64,000 bases of DNA, from assembly GCA_030747595.1 (NCBI GenBank), contig JASLKK010000003.1:124165-188164 (forward strand), in the 5' to 3' direction. This stretch comes from Acidimicrobiales bacterium (GTDB lineage Bacteria; Actinomycetota; Acidimicrobiia; Acidimicrobiales; MedAcidi-G1). The first letter of the stretch is position 1, and each line of letters starts with the position of its first letter. Of this stretch, positions 45,496-53,767 are shown in pieces. Both the position numbers and the translations under genes were made by a program. Below the pieces are notes generated by a model. The model saw nothing but the letters and a program-made list of their open reading frames with translations, did no database searches and was not told where the DNA came from.

Positions 45496-45954
45496 ATGAC
45501 CGATCACGCCAGCCAGCACACGATCGTGCGGGCCACGCCGGAGGACTGCTACGAGACGGTGCTTGACGTCGAACGCCTGCCGGAGTGGGCCCCAGACATC
45601 AAGGAGGCCACGGTCCTTGTCCGCGATGATCAGGGCCGTCCGGGTGATGTGGCCTTTCGTGCCGCGGCCATGGGGCGAAGCACCAACTACACGCTGCGTT
45701 ACAACTACGGGTCCAACCCACTTCGCATCTCCTGGCGACTCGTTGAAGGTGACCTTCTCGAACGCATGAGCGGCGAATACGAGTTCCTTCCGGTCCCGGG
45801 AGATGACGCGGCCACCCGGGTCATGTACGACCTCGACGTCGACCTGCTGATTCGGCTGCCGGGCTTCGTCCGACGGCGTTTGGAGGCCAAGGTCGTCCAC
45901 GCGGCCATTGATGACCTCAAGGCACAGATCGAGGTCGGAACCCCCTCCGGCTGA
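45496..45954 (+). CDS. SRPBCC-family (cyclase/dehydrase-like) protein
   Basis: The 152-residue START-like fold starts with HTIVRATPEDCYETVLDVERLPEWAPDIKEATVL and ends with a long helix. It is the fourth SRPBCC domain in this window. In many actinobacteria such a gene follows a PimB-type glycosyltransferase. ATG 45496 has GAGGAGG six bases upstream. An aminotransferase remnant begins six bases after its stop. Confidence 0.86.
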   Translation: MTDHASQHTIVRATPEDCYETVLDVERLPEWAPDIKEATVLVRDDQGRPGDVAFRAAAMGRSTNYTLRYNYGSNPLRISWRLVEGDLLERMSGEYEFLPVPGDDAATRVMYDLDVDLLIRLPGFVRRRLEAKVVHAAIDDLKAQIEVGTPSG

Positions 45955-45959
45955 CCGGC

Positions 45960-46172
45960 ACCTGGGCCCCAATTCCTGAGCAGTACTCGGGCATGGGCTC
46001 GGTCGAGTTCGCCTCGCTGCTGGTGCGTGAGGCCAACGTCGCCGTATCGCCCGGCGTGGGCTTGGGCCCCGGTGGTGAGGGGTTCGAGCGTTTCGCTCTC
46101 ATCGAGAACGAGCAACGCCTTGGTCAGGCGGCCCGAAACCTCCGAGGCGCTCTCGATCGCTTGGGTTCCTGA
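45960..46172 (+). pseudogene. C-terminal remnant of a class I aminotransferase (AlaC/LL-DAP aminotransferase type)
   Basis: The frame reads TWAPIPEQYSGMGSVEFASLL, REANVAVSPGVGLGP, GGEGFERFALIENEQRLGQAA and ends normally at TGA 46170-46172. This matches the last 70 residues of alanine/LL-diaminopimelate-type aminotransferases (WAPIPE, VAVSPGIGFG, VRFALIENEDRI). The preceding 300 residues, with the PLP Lys, are missing; the preceding DNA is the SRPBCC gene. An internal ATG at 45990 exists, but translation is unlikely. Confidence 0.78.
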
Positions 46173-46190
46173 GCTACCTCTGTGGTCGTG

Positions 46191-46841
46191 TCAACCCTCC
46201 GGCTGGCCGGGCAGCAACGACAGGTAGTTGGCACAGCTCACCGGTGCACCTTCCTCGGGAGGTTCGCCGTCGCTTACCGGCACGTTGATCGCTTCCAGCC
46301 CGGTCTCACCTTCCAATAACACCACCACCCGGTCGATCTCGGCACCGGCCACCAGCCGGTCGGCCGTGCAGACCAGCATGGCGAAGGCCAGACGATTCCC
46401 GGCACTGTCGTCATGGGGAAAGCCTTCCAGGGTGTCGAGGTGGACCTCCAGAAGTCCGTCCTCGAGCACGGTTCCGATCACCTCGCTGCCCTCGGCGAAC
46501 GGCGAGATCAACCCCGCGTCCTGTTCATCTGCACTCGGTCCAGCGAATACCTCGGCCAGGATCACGTTGATCGAGCCGTCGCCCTGAATGTCTCGGTCAA
46601 CCGGTTCCAAGATCTGACGGTCTGCGGCGTCGACCCGGGCAAGAAAGATCTGCACGGTCTCGGTGGGTGCCGGCGCCTCGGTGGTGGTCGACGCAGCCGG
46701 AAGGAGGGCGTCGGGTAGATCAACGGACAGATCGCGGGTGGCGTCGTCCAGTGGAATGCCACAGGCGGCAAACGTGATTGCCGCAATGAGGACCGGTGCT
46801 GCCCACCGCCCTCGAGCGATGGCTCCGACGATGGCACGCAT
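46191..46841 (-). CDS. Lipoprotein with a GerMN domain (short LpqB-like)
   Basis: The signal MRAIVGAIARGRWAAPVLIA continues to AITFAAC, with the likely lipidated Cys at 27. A GerMN domain runs from VQIFLARVDAADRQ to about residue 200 (LAEVFAGPSADEQDAGL, DGLLEVHLDTLEGF). It is the third gene after an MtrA-like regulator and an MtrB-like kinase, the position of LpqB, which carries GerMN plus a beta-propeller; here only GerMN is present. The start overlaps the kinase stop by one base (TGATG). Confidence 0.8.
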   Translation of the reverse strand: MRAIVGAIARGRWAAPVLIAAITFAACGIPLDDATRDLSVDLPDALLPAASTTTEAPAPTETVQIFLARVDAADRQILEPVDRDIQGDGSINVILAEVFAGPSADEQDAGLISPFAEGSEVIGTVLEDGLLEVHLDTLEGFPHDDSAGNRLAFAMLVCTADRLVAGAEIDRVVVLLEGETGLEAINVPVSDGEPPEEGAPVSCANYLSLLPGQPEG

Positions 46842-48271
46842 CACCACTCCACCTCCGAGTTCCCGAGGGTCAGGGAAAGCGGCAATTCCAGGACGAAACG
46901 GGCACCCTCGCGTCCATCCGTTCGATCTTCGGCCCACACGCGTCCCCGGTGGAGGCGGAGATCCTCGGCCACGAGGCTCAACCCCAGCCCTGTGCCGCTG
47001 TGGTCACCACGACGACCGCCGGTTGAGCCGCGGGCGAACCGGTCGAAGATCTCGTGGCGCTCCGTCTTTGGAATACCCGGTCCCTCGTCCTCGACGGCGA
47101 TGCGAATTGTCTCATCGTGTTCCAAGATGACGGCGGTGATACCACCGCCGTACCGGCGGGCGTTGTCCAACAGGTTGGCCATGACCCTGGCCAGACGCCG
47201 CTTGTCGGCGTTGATGACCAGTGACCCGGTGGTGGGCGGGATGGTTAGGACGAGTGCTGGGTCGGCGGCGACAGTGGCCTGCAGGAACCGGACGACGTCC
47301 ACCTCGGAGAGGTCCAGGTCGGCCACGCCGGCGTCGTAACCCGAAATCTCCATCAACTCGTTTACTAGGCGGTTGAACCGTTCCAGGTCCTGCACGAGGA
47401 GGTCGAGGGCGGTACGGGACCGCTCCGAGAGCTCGTCACGGCGGGCATCCAGCACCCCGACGCCGGCCATGAGGGTGGTGAGCGGGCTCCGGAGTTCGTG
47501 GCTGACATCGGAGGCGAAGCGCGCGTCGCGGTGGATTCGATCTTCAAGGGCTCGGGCCATTTCGTTGAAGGAGTCCGAGAGGCGATCCAGGTCGGGATCG
47601 GCCTGCGGGCTGAGCCGGGTATCGAGACGGCCACCGGCAATAGCCTCGGCAGCCCCCCGGATCCTTCGGAGAGGCCGGAGTACCCGGGTGCTGGCCCATG
47701 ACCCGAGGAGGGCCGCCAACACGGTGGTCACCGCGCCAGCCCCCAACAGGATGATCCGCAGGTCATCGAGCGTGTCGGAGACCTCGACCAGATCGACTAC
47801 GGCGTAGTAATCGGCGTCAAATGCGGTCAGGGGGATGCCGACCACGAAGTGGGGGTCCCCGCGCACCGGAGCGAGTACCTGGCCGGCGGCGCGCTGCTCG
47901 AGCCGTTCGAGGAGATCAAGTGGGAGGTCGTCGTGGTCCAGCTCGGGAGCGGGGAGCCAGTCGTCCCCGAGTCGGATGATCCGCTGGCCACCTTCGAGCC
48001 GAGTCAACGAGTCGGCGATGGTCGGAAGGTCCTCGATGGTGGAGTCGGGGGTGAGCTGATTGCTGAGTCGGGTGGCGTTACCAACGGCCATGGCCGCTGC
48101 CGCGCCTTCCCGAGACTCCACGAGCTGGCGTCGAGTCATTACCAGCGTGCTGACGGCCAACAGGCTCGACACCAACAGGCCGCCCACCGCGAACAGCATG
48201 GCGATCCGGCCGCCGAGTCCGAGGCGGCTCGCATCATCGGCCACTGGTCTGCCGGTCATGGGTGAATTCAA
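46841..48271 (-). CDS. Sensor histidine kinase, MtrB-like
   Basis: The 476-residue kinase has an N-terminal membrane segment (about 22-47), an extracytoplasmic sensor of about 120 residues, and a second segment near 175. A HAMP domain, the dimerisation/phospho-His motif FASDVSHELRSPLTTL and the ATPase boxes (NLLDNARRYGGG, VEDEGPGIP, GTGLGLSLVAEDL) follow. It should phosphorylate the regulator encoded ten bases upstream. The MtrAB pair couples envelope state to division and wall genes in actinobacteria (known of the family). Confidence 0.9.
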   Translation of the reverse strand: MNSPMTGRPVADDASRLGLGGRIAMLFAVGGLLVSSLLAVSTLVMTRRQLVESREGAAAAMAVGNATRLSNQLTPDSTIEDLPTIADSLTRLEGGQRIIRLGDDWLPAPELDHDDLPLDLLERLEQRAAGQVLAPVRGDPHFVVGIPLTAFDADYYAVVDLVEVSDTLDDLRIILLGAGAVTTVLAALLGSWASTRVLRPLRRIRGAAEAIAGGRLDTRLSPQADPDLDRLSDSFNEMARALEDRIHRDARFASDVSHELRSPLTTLMAGVGVLDARRDELSERSRTALDLLVQDLERFNRLVNELMEISGYDAGVADLDLSEVDVVRFLQATVAADPALVLTIPPTTGSLVINADKRRLARVMANLLDNARRYGGGITAVILEHDETIRIAVEDEGPGIPKTERHEIFDRFARGSTGGRRGDHSGTGLGLSLVAEDLRLHRGRVWAEDRTDGREGARFVLELPLSLTLGNSEVEW

Positions 48272-48281
48272 GAGGATCGTT

Positions 48282-48962
48282 TCAGATCTGGAGCTTGTAG
48301 CCCATGCCTCGGACAGTCATCACGTACCGGGGGTTTGCTGGGTCGGGTTCGATCTTGGTTCTGAGTCGTCGAACATGGACGTCGACAAGTCGGCCGTCTC
48401 CGAAATAGTCGTATCCCCAGACCTTCTCGAGGAGGTCCTCGCGGCTCAGTACCCGACCGTCGGCGGCGGCCAACTCCACCAGAAGTCGAAATTCGGTGCG
48501 GGTGAGGTGGACGTCGTCTCCCGCGTGGCGAACCACGCCCTCCTCGGGCAGGACCTCCAGTTGCCCGACCTGGATTCGAGTCGGTGGGCCATCGTCGGTC
48601 CGGACACGTCGGAGAAGGGCCCGTATCCGCGCCGAAAGTTCCTTGGGGTCGAACGGTTTGCGGAGGTAGTCGTCCGCACCGGCTTCGAGGCCGGCGACCA
48701 CGTCGTGGCTGTCGGACCGGGCGGTGACCATGACGATGGGGACGTCGCCGAGGCGACGAATATTCCGACACACCTCGAACCCGTCGATGCCGGGAAGCAT
48801 GATGTCGATGAGAACAACGTCAGCGGGCTGGCGGGTGAACGCCTCGAGTGCCTCTTCGCCGCTGGCCGTCTCCTCGACGTCCCAGCCCTCCTCTTCGAGG
48901 GCTAGGCGGACAGCAGTTCGAATGCGTTCGTCGTCTTCGACGGTCAGGATTCGGGTGCTCAC
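48282..48962 (-). CDS. Response regulator, OmpR/MtrA-like
   Basis: The receiver domain has VEDDERIRTAV, the phospho-accepting Asp in VVLIDIMLPG, and KPFDPKELSAR. The C-terminal winged helix contains RTEFRLLVELA, VWGYDYFGDGRLVDVHVRRLRTKIE and YKLQI. GTG 48962 gives the domain-proximal start MSTRILTVEDD; the frame opens further upstream and could start at ATG 48980 or 49031. It leads the kinase/GerMN operon. Confidence 0.9.
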   Translation of the reverse strand: MSTRILTVEDDERIRTAVRLALEEEGWDVEETASGEEALEAFTRQPADVVLIDIMLPGIDGFEVCRNIRRLGDVPIVMVTARSDSHDVVAGLEAGADDYLRKPFDPKELSARIRALLRRVRTDDGPPTRIQVGQLEVLPEEGVVRHAGDDVHLTRTEFRLLVELAAADGRVLSREDLLEKVWGYDYFGDGRLVDVHVRRLRTKIEPDPANPRYVMTVRGMGYKLQI

Positions 48963-49089
48963 CCCACGATGCTGCCCCATGGGAGCACTGCTTGTCGCCT
49001 CATCGTGTATCTCGGCGTCTCGCTTCTCCATAGCGCTACCGGCCATGGCTCCAATAGAGCCATCGGAGGAATCCTGCTGGGTAGCTGGA

Positions 49090-49881
49090 TTAGACACGGT
49101 CGGCGCCGGCAGATCGGAGCAGATCCAGTAGCGGTCCGTGGATGGCAAGGGGGGCGGCCACGGTCATTTCTCCGGTTGTGGGACGTCCTTCGAGGTCGGT
49201 TACCCGACCCCCGGCTTCGGTCACCAGCACTGCACCCGCCGCGCAGTCCCACGGGTTCAGGCCCCGCTCGAAGTAGGCGTCGACCCGTCCGCACGAGACC
49301 GAAGCCAGGTCCAGTGCAGCGCCGCCCATCCGTCGGATGTCTCGCACCCGGGGGAGCACCTCGACGAGCACCTGGGCCTGGCGACGCCGGCGCTCGGCGT
49401 CGTAGGAGAAGCCGGTGGCCACCAGTGCCCGCGGTAGTTCGTCCACGTTGCTCACCTGCACCGACTCGCCGTTGCGGGTCGTGCCGTGGCCGACCGCAGC
49501 GCAGAACTCGTCGCCGAGTAGAGGATCCACGATTACTCCGGCGACTGGGTTTTCGTCCACTTCCACGCCGATGGAGATGGAGAAGCCTGGATGGCCGTAC
49601 ACGAAGTCCGTGGTTCCGTCGATGGGGTCGATCACCCAACGCACCCCGGAAGTTCCGGTCACGCCAGTTCCTTCCTCGCCGAGGATCGAGTCATCGGGCC
49701 GGTCGTCGAGGATACGGCTGACGATCTGCGCCTCGGACCAGCGATCAACCTCGGTCACCAGGTCGGTGGATGTTGACTTGGTGGCTGACACATCCACCTG
49801 TCCGGCCTGCTGTCCAATTGCGGGGGCGACCGCCCGCGCTATCGCTAGGGCAAGGTCGCGGAGCGTGTCGGGATCGGCCAC
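49090..49881 (-). CDS. Inositol monophosphatase family protein
   Basis: The family metal motifs are present: LGEEGTG, then IDPIDGTTDFVYGHPGFS and the distal NPWDCAAGAVLVTEAGG. Such enzymes release phosphate from inositol phosphates, consistent with a lineage that makes phosphoinositides. GTG 49881 is the likely start; the frame extends some 20 residues upstream. It is 127 bases before the response regulator on the same strand. Confidence 0.88.
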   Translation of the reverse strand: MADPDTLRDLALAIARAVAPAIGQQAGQVDVSATKSTSTDLVTEVDRWSEAQIVSRILDDRPDDSILGEEGTGVTGTSGVRWVIDPIDGTTDFVYGHPGFSISIGVEVDENPVAGVIVDPLLGDEFCAAVGHGTTRNGESVQVSNVDELPRALVATGFSYDAERRRRQAQVLVEVLPRVRDIRRMGGAALDLASVSCGRVDAYFERGLNPWDCAAGAVLVTEAGGRVTDLEGRPTTGEMTVAAPLAIHGPLLDLLRSAGADRV

Positions 49882-49892
49882 GGTGGGGCGGA

Positions 49893-50189
49893 TCAGTCCA
49901 CCGGGTGGCGGTCTCGGGCGGTTCGTTGGCGTTCGGTGGTCTCCCACTCAGCCATGGCCCGCAAGGCGAGCACGGCCACCACGGCGACACCAGCCGCCGC
50001 CAGGACCGCGCCGACGAGTCCCATTGACCCGGCCAGCATGGGGCAACCCTCGGCGCATTGCAGGTCGGTCACCGAGTGGCCCACGAGGCCTCCACAGGTC
50101 CCGGCTGCCAGAATGGCCAGCAGGGCCAACGCCCGGGCCAACGTGGACGGTTCGGCGGAGGCGTCGTCGACTGGTCGTGGTTCGTTCAC
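49893..50189 (-). CDS. Small membrane protein, unknown
   Basis: The 98-residue protein has two hydrophobic segments (TLARALALLAILAAGTCGGL and GSMGLVGAVLAAAGVAVVAV) separated by a short Cys-containing loop (LQCAEGCP). No family is recognised. It starts at GTG 50189, diverging from the NUDIX gene 47 bases away, and ends 11 bases before the inositol phosphatase start. Confidence 0.6.
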   Translation of the reverse strand: MNEPRPVDDASAEPSTLARALALLAILAAGTCGGLVGHSVTDLQCAEGCPMLAGSMGLVGAVLAAAGVAVVAVLALRAMAEWETTERQRTARDRHPVD

Positions 50190-50236
50190 GGCCCGAACGC
50201 TACCGGCCCCCTTCGGGCGGCTGTCAGACTGCGACG

Positions 50237-50830
50237 ATGGCCGAACACGAGGACCCCCGGAAGATGTGGTCGACGGCTGGGGACCCTCATCGTGGAGATA
50301 GGAAACTGCAGGCCCGGGAGTGGGTCGTCGTCGGTGGCCTCCTGGTGATCGCTTCCGAAAGGCGCAAGGGGCCTGAGGAGATTCTGTTGGTGGCCAACCG
50401 ACGTCGTGGTGGTGCCGTCGAATGGACGCCTCCCGGCGGGGTGGTCGATCCGGGTGAGGTGCCGCTGGACGCACTGACCCGTGAGGTGGCCGAGGAGACA
50501 GGGCTCAAGGTCGCTGGATGGACTGGGCCCTGCTACCGCGTGAGGGTGGACTTCCCTGACCGCGAGATGACGCTGGACGTAGTGGTCCACCGGGCCGTTT
50601 CGTGGTCCGGGGCGATGTCATTCGACGACCCGGATGGGATCGTGGAGGACGCCCGATTTGTTGATGTGGGCGAGGTAGATGCCCTGATGGCTACGGCGCC
50701 GGTATGGGTGAGTGAACCCTTAGCCGCTTGGCTGGGCGATCCGGTTCGCGACCGATGCGGCGAGCACGGTTTCACCGCCTGGGGTCTCCGGGCTGAGGAC
50801 CTTGTCGTAGAGCGCGTGGTCGACCAGTAG
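50237..50830 (+). CDS. NUDIX hydrolase
   Basis: The Nudix box GGVVDPGEVPLDALTREVAEETGL matches the G-x5-E-x7-REUxEE-x-GU pattern in full. The 197-residue protein has a core typical of ADP-ribose or nucleotide-sugar diphosphatases, with an extension at the C-terminus. Substrate is unknown. ATG 50237 precedes dinB by a six-base gap at the other end. Confidence 0.9.
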   Translation: MAEHEDPRKMWSTAGDPHRGDRKLQAREWVVVGGLLVIASERRKGPEEILLVANRRRGGAVEWTPPGGVVDPGEVPLDALTREVAEETGLKVAGWTGPCYRVRVDFPDREMTLDVVVHRAVSWSGAMSFDDPDGIVEDARFVDVGEVDALMATAPVWVSEPLAAWLGDPVRDRCGEHGFTAWGLRAEDLVVERVVDQ

Positions 50831-50835
50831 GGAAC

Positions 50836-52086
50836 GTGAGCACCGAAACCCCGATCCTGCACGTTGACATGGACGCCTTCTTCGCGTCCGTTGAGGTGGT
50901 GCGTCGTCCCGAGCTTCGAGGTCGGCCGGTGGTGGTCGGTGGCGAGGGAGATCGTGGCGTCGTGGCGGCCGCGTCGTATGAGGCTCGGGCTTTCGGGGTC
51001 CGCTCGGCCATGCCGTCGACCCGGGCTCGACGGCTGTGCCCCGACATCGTCTTCCTCCGGGGTGATCACCGACTTTATGGAGAGGTAAGCGGTCGGATCA
51101 TGGAGGTCTTCCGCCGCTACACGCCGCTGGTCGAGCCGCTCTCTCTGGATGAAGCGTTCCTAGACGTGTCGGGCGCCAGTCGGCTCCACGGGTCTCCGGA
51201 GAAGGTAGCGGCAGCCATCAGGAACGACCTCTCGGAGAGTGAGTCGTTGACCTGCAGTGTCGGTGTAGCCCCGAACAAGTTTCTGGCCAAGTTGGCCAGC
51301 GGGCAGGCCAAGCCGAAGGCCGGTCTCGCTGGCCCCGTGTTCGGAACCGGCATTGCGGTGGTGGCGGCCGACGGGGTGGAGGCGTTTCTAGATCCACTTC
51401 CCGTTCAGGCCGTGTGGGGGGTCGGTCCGCGTACCTTCGAGCGTCTGGAACGGTTTGGGGTTCGAACGGTGGCAGACCTCCGGGGCGTACCGGCCGACAC
51501 GCTGGTCTCAGCGCTGGGCCGGACGGTGGGCAGCCAACTCTGGCGTCTCGCCCGTGGAATCGATGATCGTACGGTGGAACCCGAGCAGGTCACCAAGTCG
51601 ATCGGGCACGAGGAGACATTTGCCAGGGACCTAGCCGACCCGCTGGAGATTCGCCGCCACCTCGTTCGTATGGTGGACGCGGTGGCCCGTCGGGCCCGCT
51701 CCACAGGGGTGGCCGGACGCACGGTGTCGGTGAAACTGCGCTACCCGGACTTCACCACGATGGGCCGTAGCCACACGCTTGCCGACCCGACCGACCTGGC
51801 CGTGGAGATCCTCGAGGTGGCCACCGGACTGGTGGATTCAGTGGACACCACCCCGGGGATCCGTCTTCTCGGGGTTTCGCTTGGCAATCTCCAGGACGGT
51901 TCGGTCCGTCAACTCCGCTTCAATGACATCGAGGTCGCGGAGGGACGGGCGCCCGGTTGGCGGGCCGCCGAGGGAGCTGTGGATGAGATCCGGGAGCGCT
52001 TCGGGAACAGTGCCATTGGACCGGCGGTAGCTGACGAACTGGGACCTAAGGAGATCGGTGACAGCCAGTGGGGGCCCGACGTCTGA
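50836..52086 (+). CDS. dinB: DNA polymerase IV
   Basis: Y-family translesion polymerase with catalytic carboxylates in HVDMDAFFASVEV and SLDEAFLDVSG. SVGVAPNKFLAKLAS and the helix-hairpin-helix (VWGVGPRTFERLERFGV) follow, then the little-finger domain. Length 416 is normal. GTG 50836 lies six bases after the NUDIX stop. No LexA-type operator is recognised near it. Confidence 0.93.
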   Translation: MSTETPILHVDMDAFFASVEVVRRPELRGRPVVVGGEGDRGVVAAASYEARAFGVRSAMPSTRARRLCPDIVFLRGDHRLYGEVSGRIMEVFRRYTPLVEPLSLDEAFLDVSGASRLHGSPEKVAAAIRNDLSESESLTCSVGVAPNKFLAKLASGQAKPKAGLAGPVFGTGIAVVAADGVEAFLDPLPVQAVWGVGPRTFERLERFGVRTVADLRGVPADTLVSALGRTVGSQLWRLARGIDDRTVEPEQVTKSIGHEETFARDLADPLEIRRHLVRMVDAVARRARSTGVAGRTVSVKLRYPDFTTMGRSHTLADPTDLAVEILEVATGLVDSVDTTPGIRLLGVSLGNLQDGSVRQLRFNDIEVAEGRAPGWRAAEGAVDEIRERFGNSAIGPAVADELGPKEIGDSQWGPDV

Positions 52087-52155
52087 CCCGTCGGTTCCCC
52101 GTTTTCGATGAGCGGGCGCGTTGCCGCTCGCGCGCCGCTGTGCGATGCTTGAGGG

Positions 52156-52554
52156 GTGCCACTTTCCGAGGAAGAGGAACGCATCCTCAGCGAGATGGAG
52201 GAACGTCTCATTGAGACGGATCCCCGTCTGGTCCGCGAGGTGAGCGAGACGACGGTCTATACCCAGCCGTTGCGGTCCATGAAGTGGGCGGTTGGTGGAT
52301 TCGTAGCTGGGGTCACCCTGATGGTGGCGACCCTTTCGACGTCGTACATGCTGGCCTTTGTGGGCTTTTTGGTCATGTTGGGTTCGGCACTTCGTCTCGA
52401 ACGCGACGCCCGACAGGTCGGCCGTACCGGTCTGCGACAGGTCGCCGATTCCGGACGTACTGCCTCCTTGCGCGATGCGGTAGGCGGAACCCGGGCTCGG
52501 GCCCGCGATCGGATGCGTGACCGTTTCCGGCGCGGTGAGGGTGGCCGGATCTGA
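52156..52554 (+). CDS. DUF3040 membrane protein
   Basis: The 132-residue protein starts MPLSEEEERILSEMEERL, the DUF3040 signature, followed by two membrane segments (MKWAVGGFVAGVTLMVATL and YMLAFVGFLVMLGSAL). A basic tail rich in Arg follows. The family is actinobacterial and its function is unknown. It starts at GTG 52156. Confidence 0.88.
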   Translation: MPLSEEEERILSEMEERLIETDPRLVREVSETTVYTQPLRSMKWAVGGFVAGVTLMVATLSTSYMLAFVGFLVMLGSALRLERDARQVGRTGLRQVADSGRTASLRDAVGGTRARARDRMRDRFRRGEGGRI

Positions 52555-52580
52555 CCAGAGGAGCCGACCGCCGACCCACG

Positions 52581-53516
52581 GTGCTGGCCATCGACGTGGG
52601 TGGGACCAAGTTGGCTGCGGGTCTGGTGGACGGCGATGGTCGGCTGATCGACCAACGCCAGAGCGCAACCGTCGCGTTTGCCGATGTCGACGCTGACCCT
52701 GGTCCCGTACCTCTGGACGGTGAACAAACGATCGACGGCACCTTCGAAGCGCTCTGGTCCATAGTCGAACCTTTCGTCGACCGCGCTGATGCAGTCGGCG
52801 TGGGATGCGGCGGCCCGATGGCGGGTGGGCCGGGTGACCGACGGATGTCCCCGTTGCACATTCCCCTGTGGGACGACCTTCCGTTGGCGGGCCTGTTGGC
52901 CGAGCGGTCCGGGCTGGACGTCGTGGTCGACAATGACGCCAAGGCGTTGGCTCTTGGTGAGGGCTGGTGCGGGGCGGCGGCCGGCCACCGGAACTTCCTG
53001 GCGATGGTTGTCTCGACCGGCGTCGGTGGGGGGATCGTGCTCGACGGTCGCCTGGTCGATGGCGCCACCGACAACGCTGGCCATATCGGCCACCTCGTGG
53101 TGGACCCCGGCGGCCCGGATTGTGCCTGCGGGTCCCGGGGTTGCCTCGAGGCAGTGGCGTCGGGGACGGCGATTGCTCTGGCCACCGGTGCACCTGCCGC
53201 CGAGGCCTCGGACGAGGTTCGTCGTCGGGTTGGGATGATGGTGGGTCGGGGAGTAGCCGACGTGGTGAACCTGCTCGACCTCCCATTGGTAGTGGTAGCC
53301 GGTTCGGTGGCTCTCGGCTTCGGCGCCCCCTTTTTTGATGCGGCCGAGGAGGCGCTTCGTGAGAGGTGTGGTCTGTCCTTCACCCGGGGTGCGCGCATCG
53401 TGCCGGCCGGACTGGGGGCCGACGGCCCGTTGGTGGGGGCGGCGGCAGTGTGGCACCACCACCGTGGCGACGGTGTGCTTTCCAACGCCCCTCCCTTGGG
53501 GGAGGATTGCAACTGA
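52581..53516 (+). CDS. ROK-family sugar kinase
   Basis: The N-terminal phosphate motif LAIDVGGTKLAAGLVD, DNDAKALALGEGW with the catalytic Asp, and the zinc-binding Cys cluster in DCACGSRGCLEAVASG mark a ROK kinase, often glucokinase in actinobacteria. A regulator role is unlikely because no DNA-binding domain precedes it. GTG 52581 has no clear ribosome site; AGAGGAG lies 18 bases upstream, somewhat far. It overlaps the next gene by one base. Confidence 0.85.
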   Translation: MLAIDVGGTKLAAGLVDGDGRLIDQRQSATVAFADVDADPGPVPLDGEQTIDGTFEALWSIVEPFVDRADAVGVGCGGPMAGGPGDRRMSPLHIPLWDDLPLAGLLAERSGLDVVVDNDAKALALGEGWCGAAAGHRNFLAMVVSTGVGGGIVLDGRLVDGATDNAGHIGHLVVDPGGPDCACGSRGCLEAVASGTAIALATGAPAAEASDEVRRRVGMMVGRGVADVVNLLDLPLVVVAGSVALGFGAPFFDAAEEALRERCGLSFTRGARIVPAGLGADGPLVGAAAVWHHHRGDGVLSNAPPLGEDCN

Positions 53517-53767
53517 TGGGCGTTCGGTGGTTTGCACGGATAGCGGCGGCGGTAGCGGTGCGCCCCGTCTTGTGGGGCGTGGCCCTTCGGCAGGCCCACC
53601 GTCTGGCTGATCGGCACTGGTGGCGGCGTCCCCCGTTCCTTCCAGTACCGGCTCGGGCCTATGCGGCCTTTCGGACGACCACGCAGTACGGCGATCCGAC
53701 GGCGGCGCCGTCGGTTCACGACGTCATCGTGTGGCTGCAATGGGTTCGACGCTTCCCGGGTGACTGA
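53516..53767 (+). CDS. Conserved small actinobacterial protein, unknown
   Basis: The 83-residue basic protein has RHWWRRPPFLPVPARAYAAFR and a Trp-rich tail VIVWLQWVRRF. Similar small proteins are found next to sugar kinases in many actinobacteria (recalled, not searched). It starts at ATG 53516, overlapping the ROK stop by one base, and touches the next gene without a gap. Confidence 0.65.
   Translation: MGVRWFARIAAAVAVRPVLWGVALRQAHRLADRHWWRRPPFLPVPARAYAAFRTTTQYGDPTAAPSVHDVIVWLQWVRRFPGD

Noticed and set aside
49415-50236. A long N-terminal extension of the NUDIX protein
   Set aside because: It lies over the inositol phosphatase and a small membrane protein on the opposite strand and reads as low-complexity shadow.
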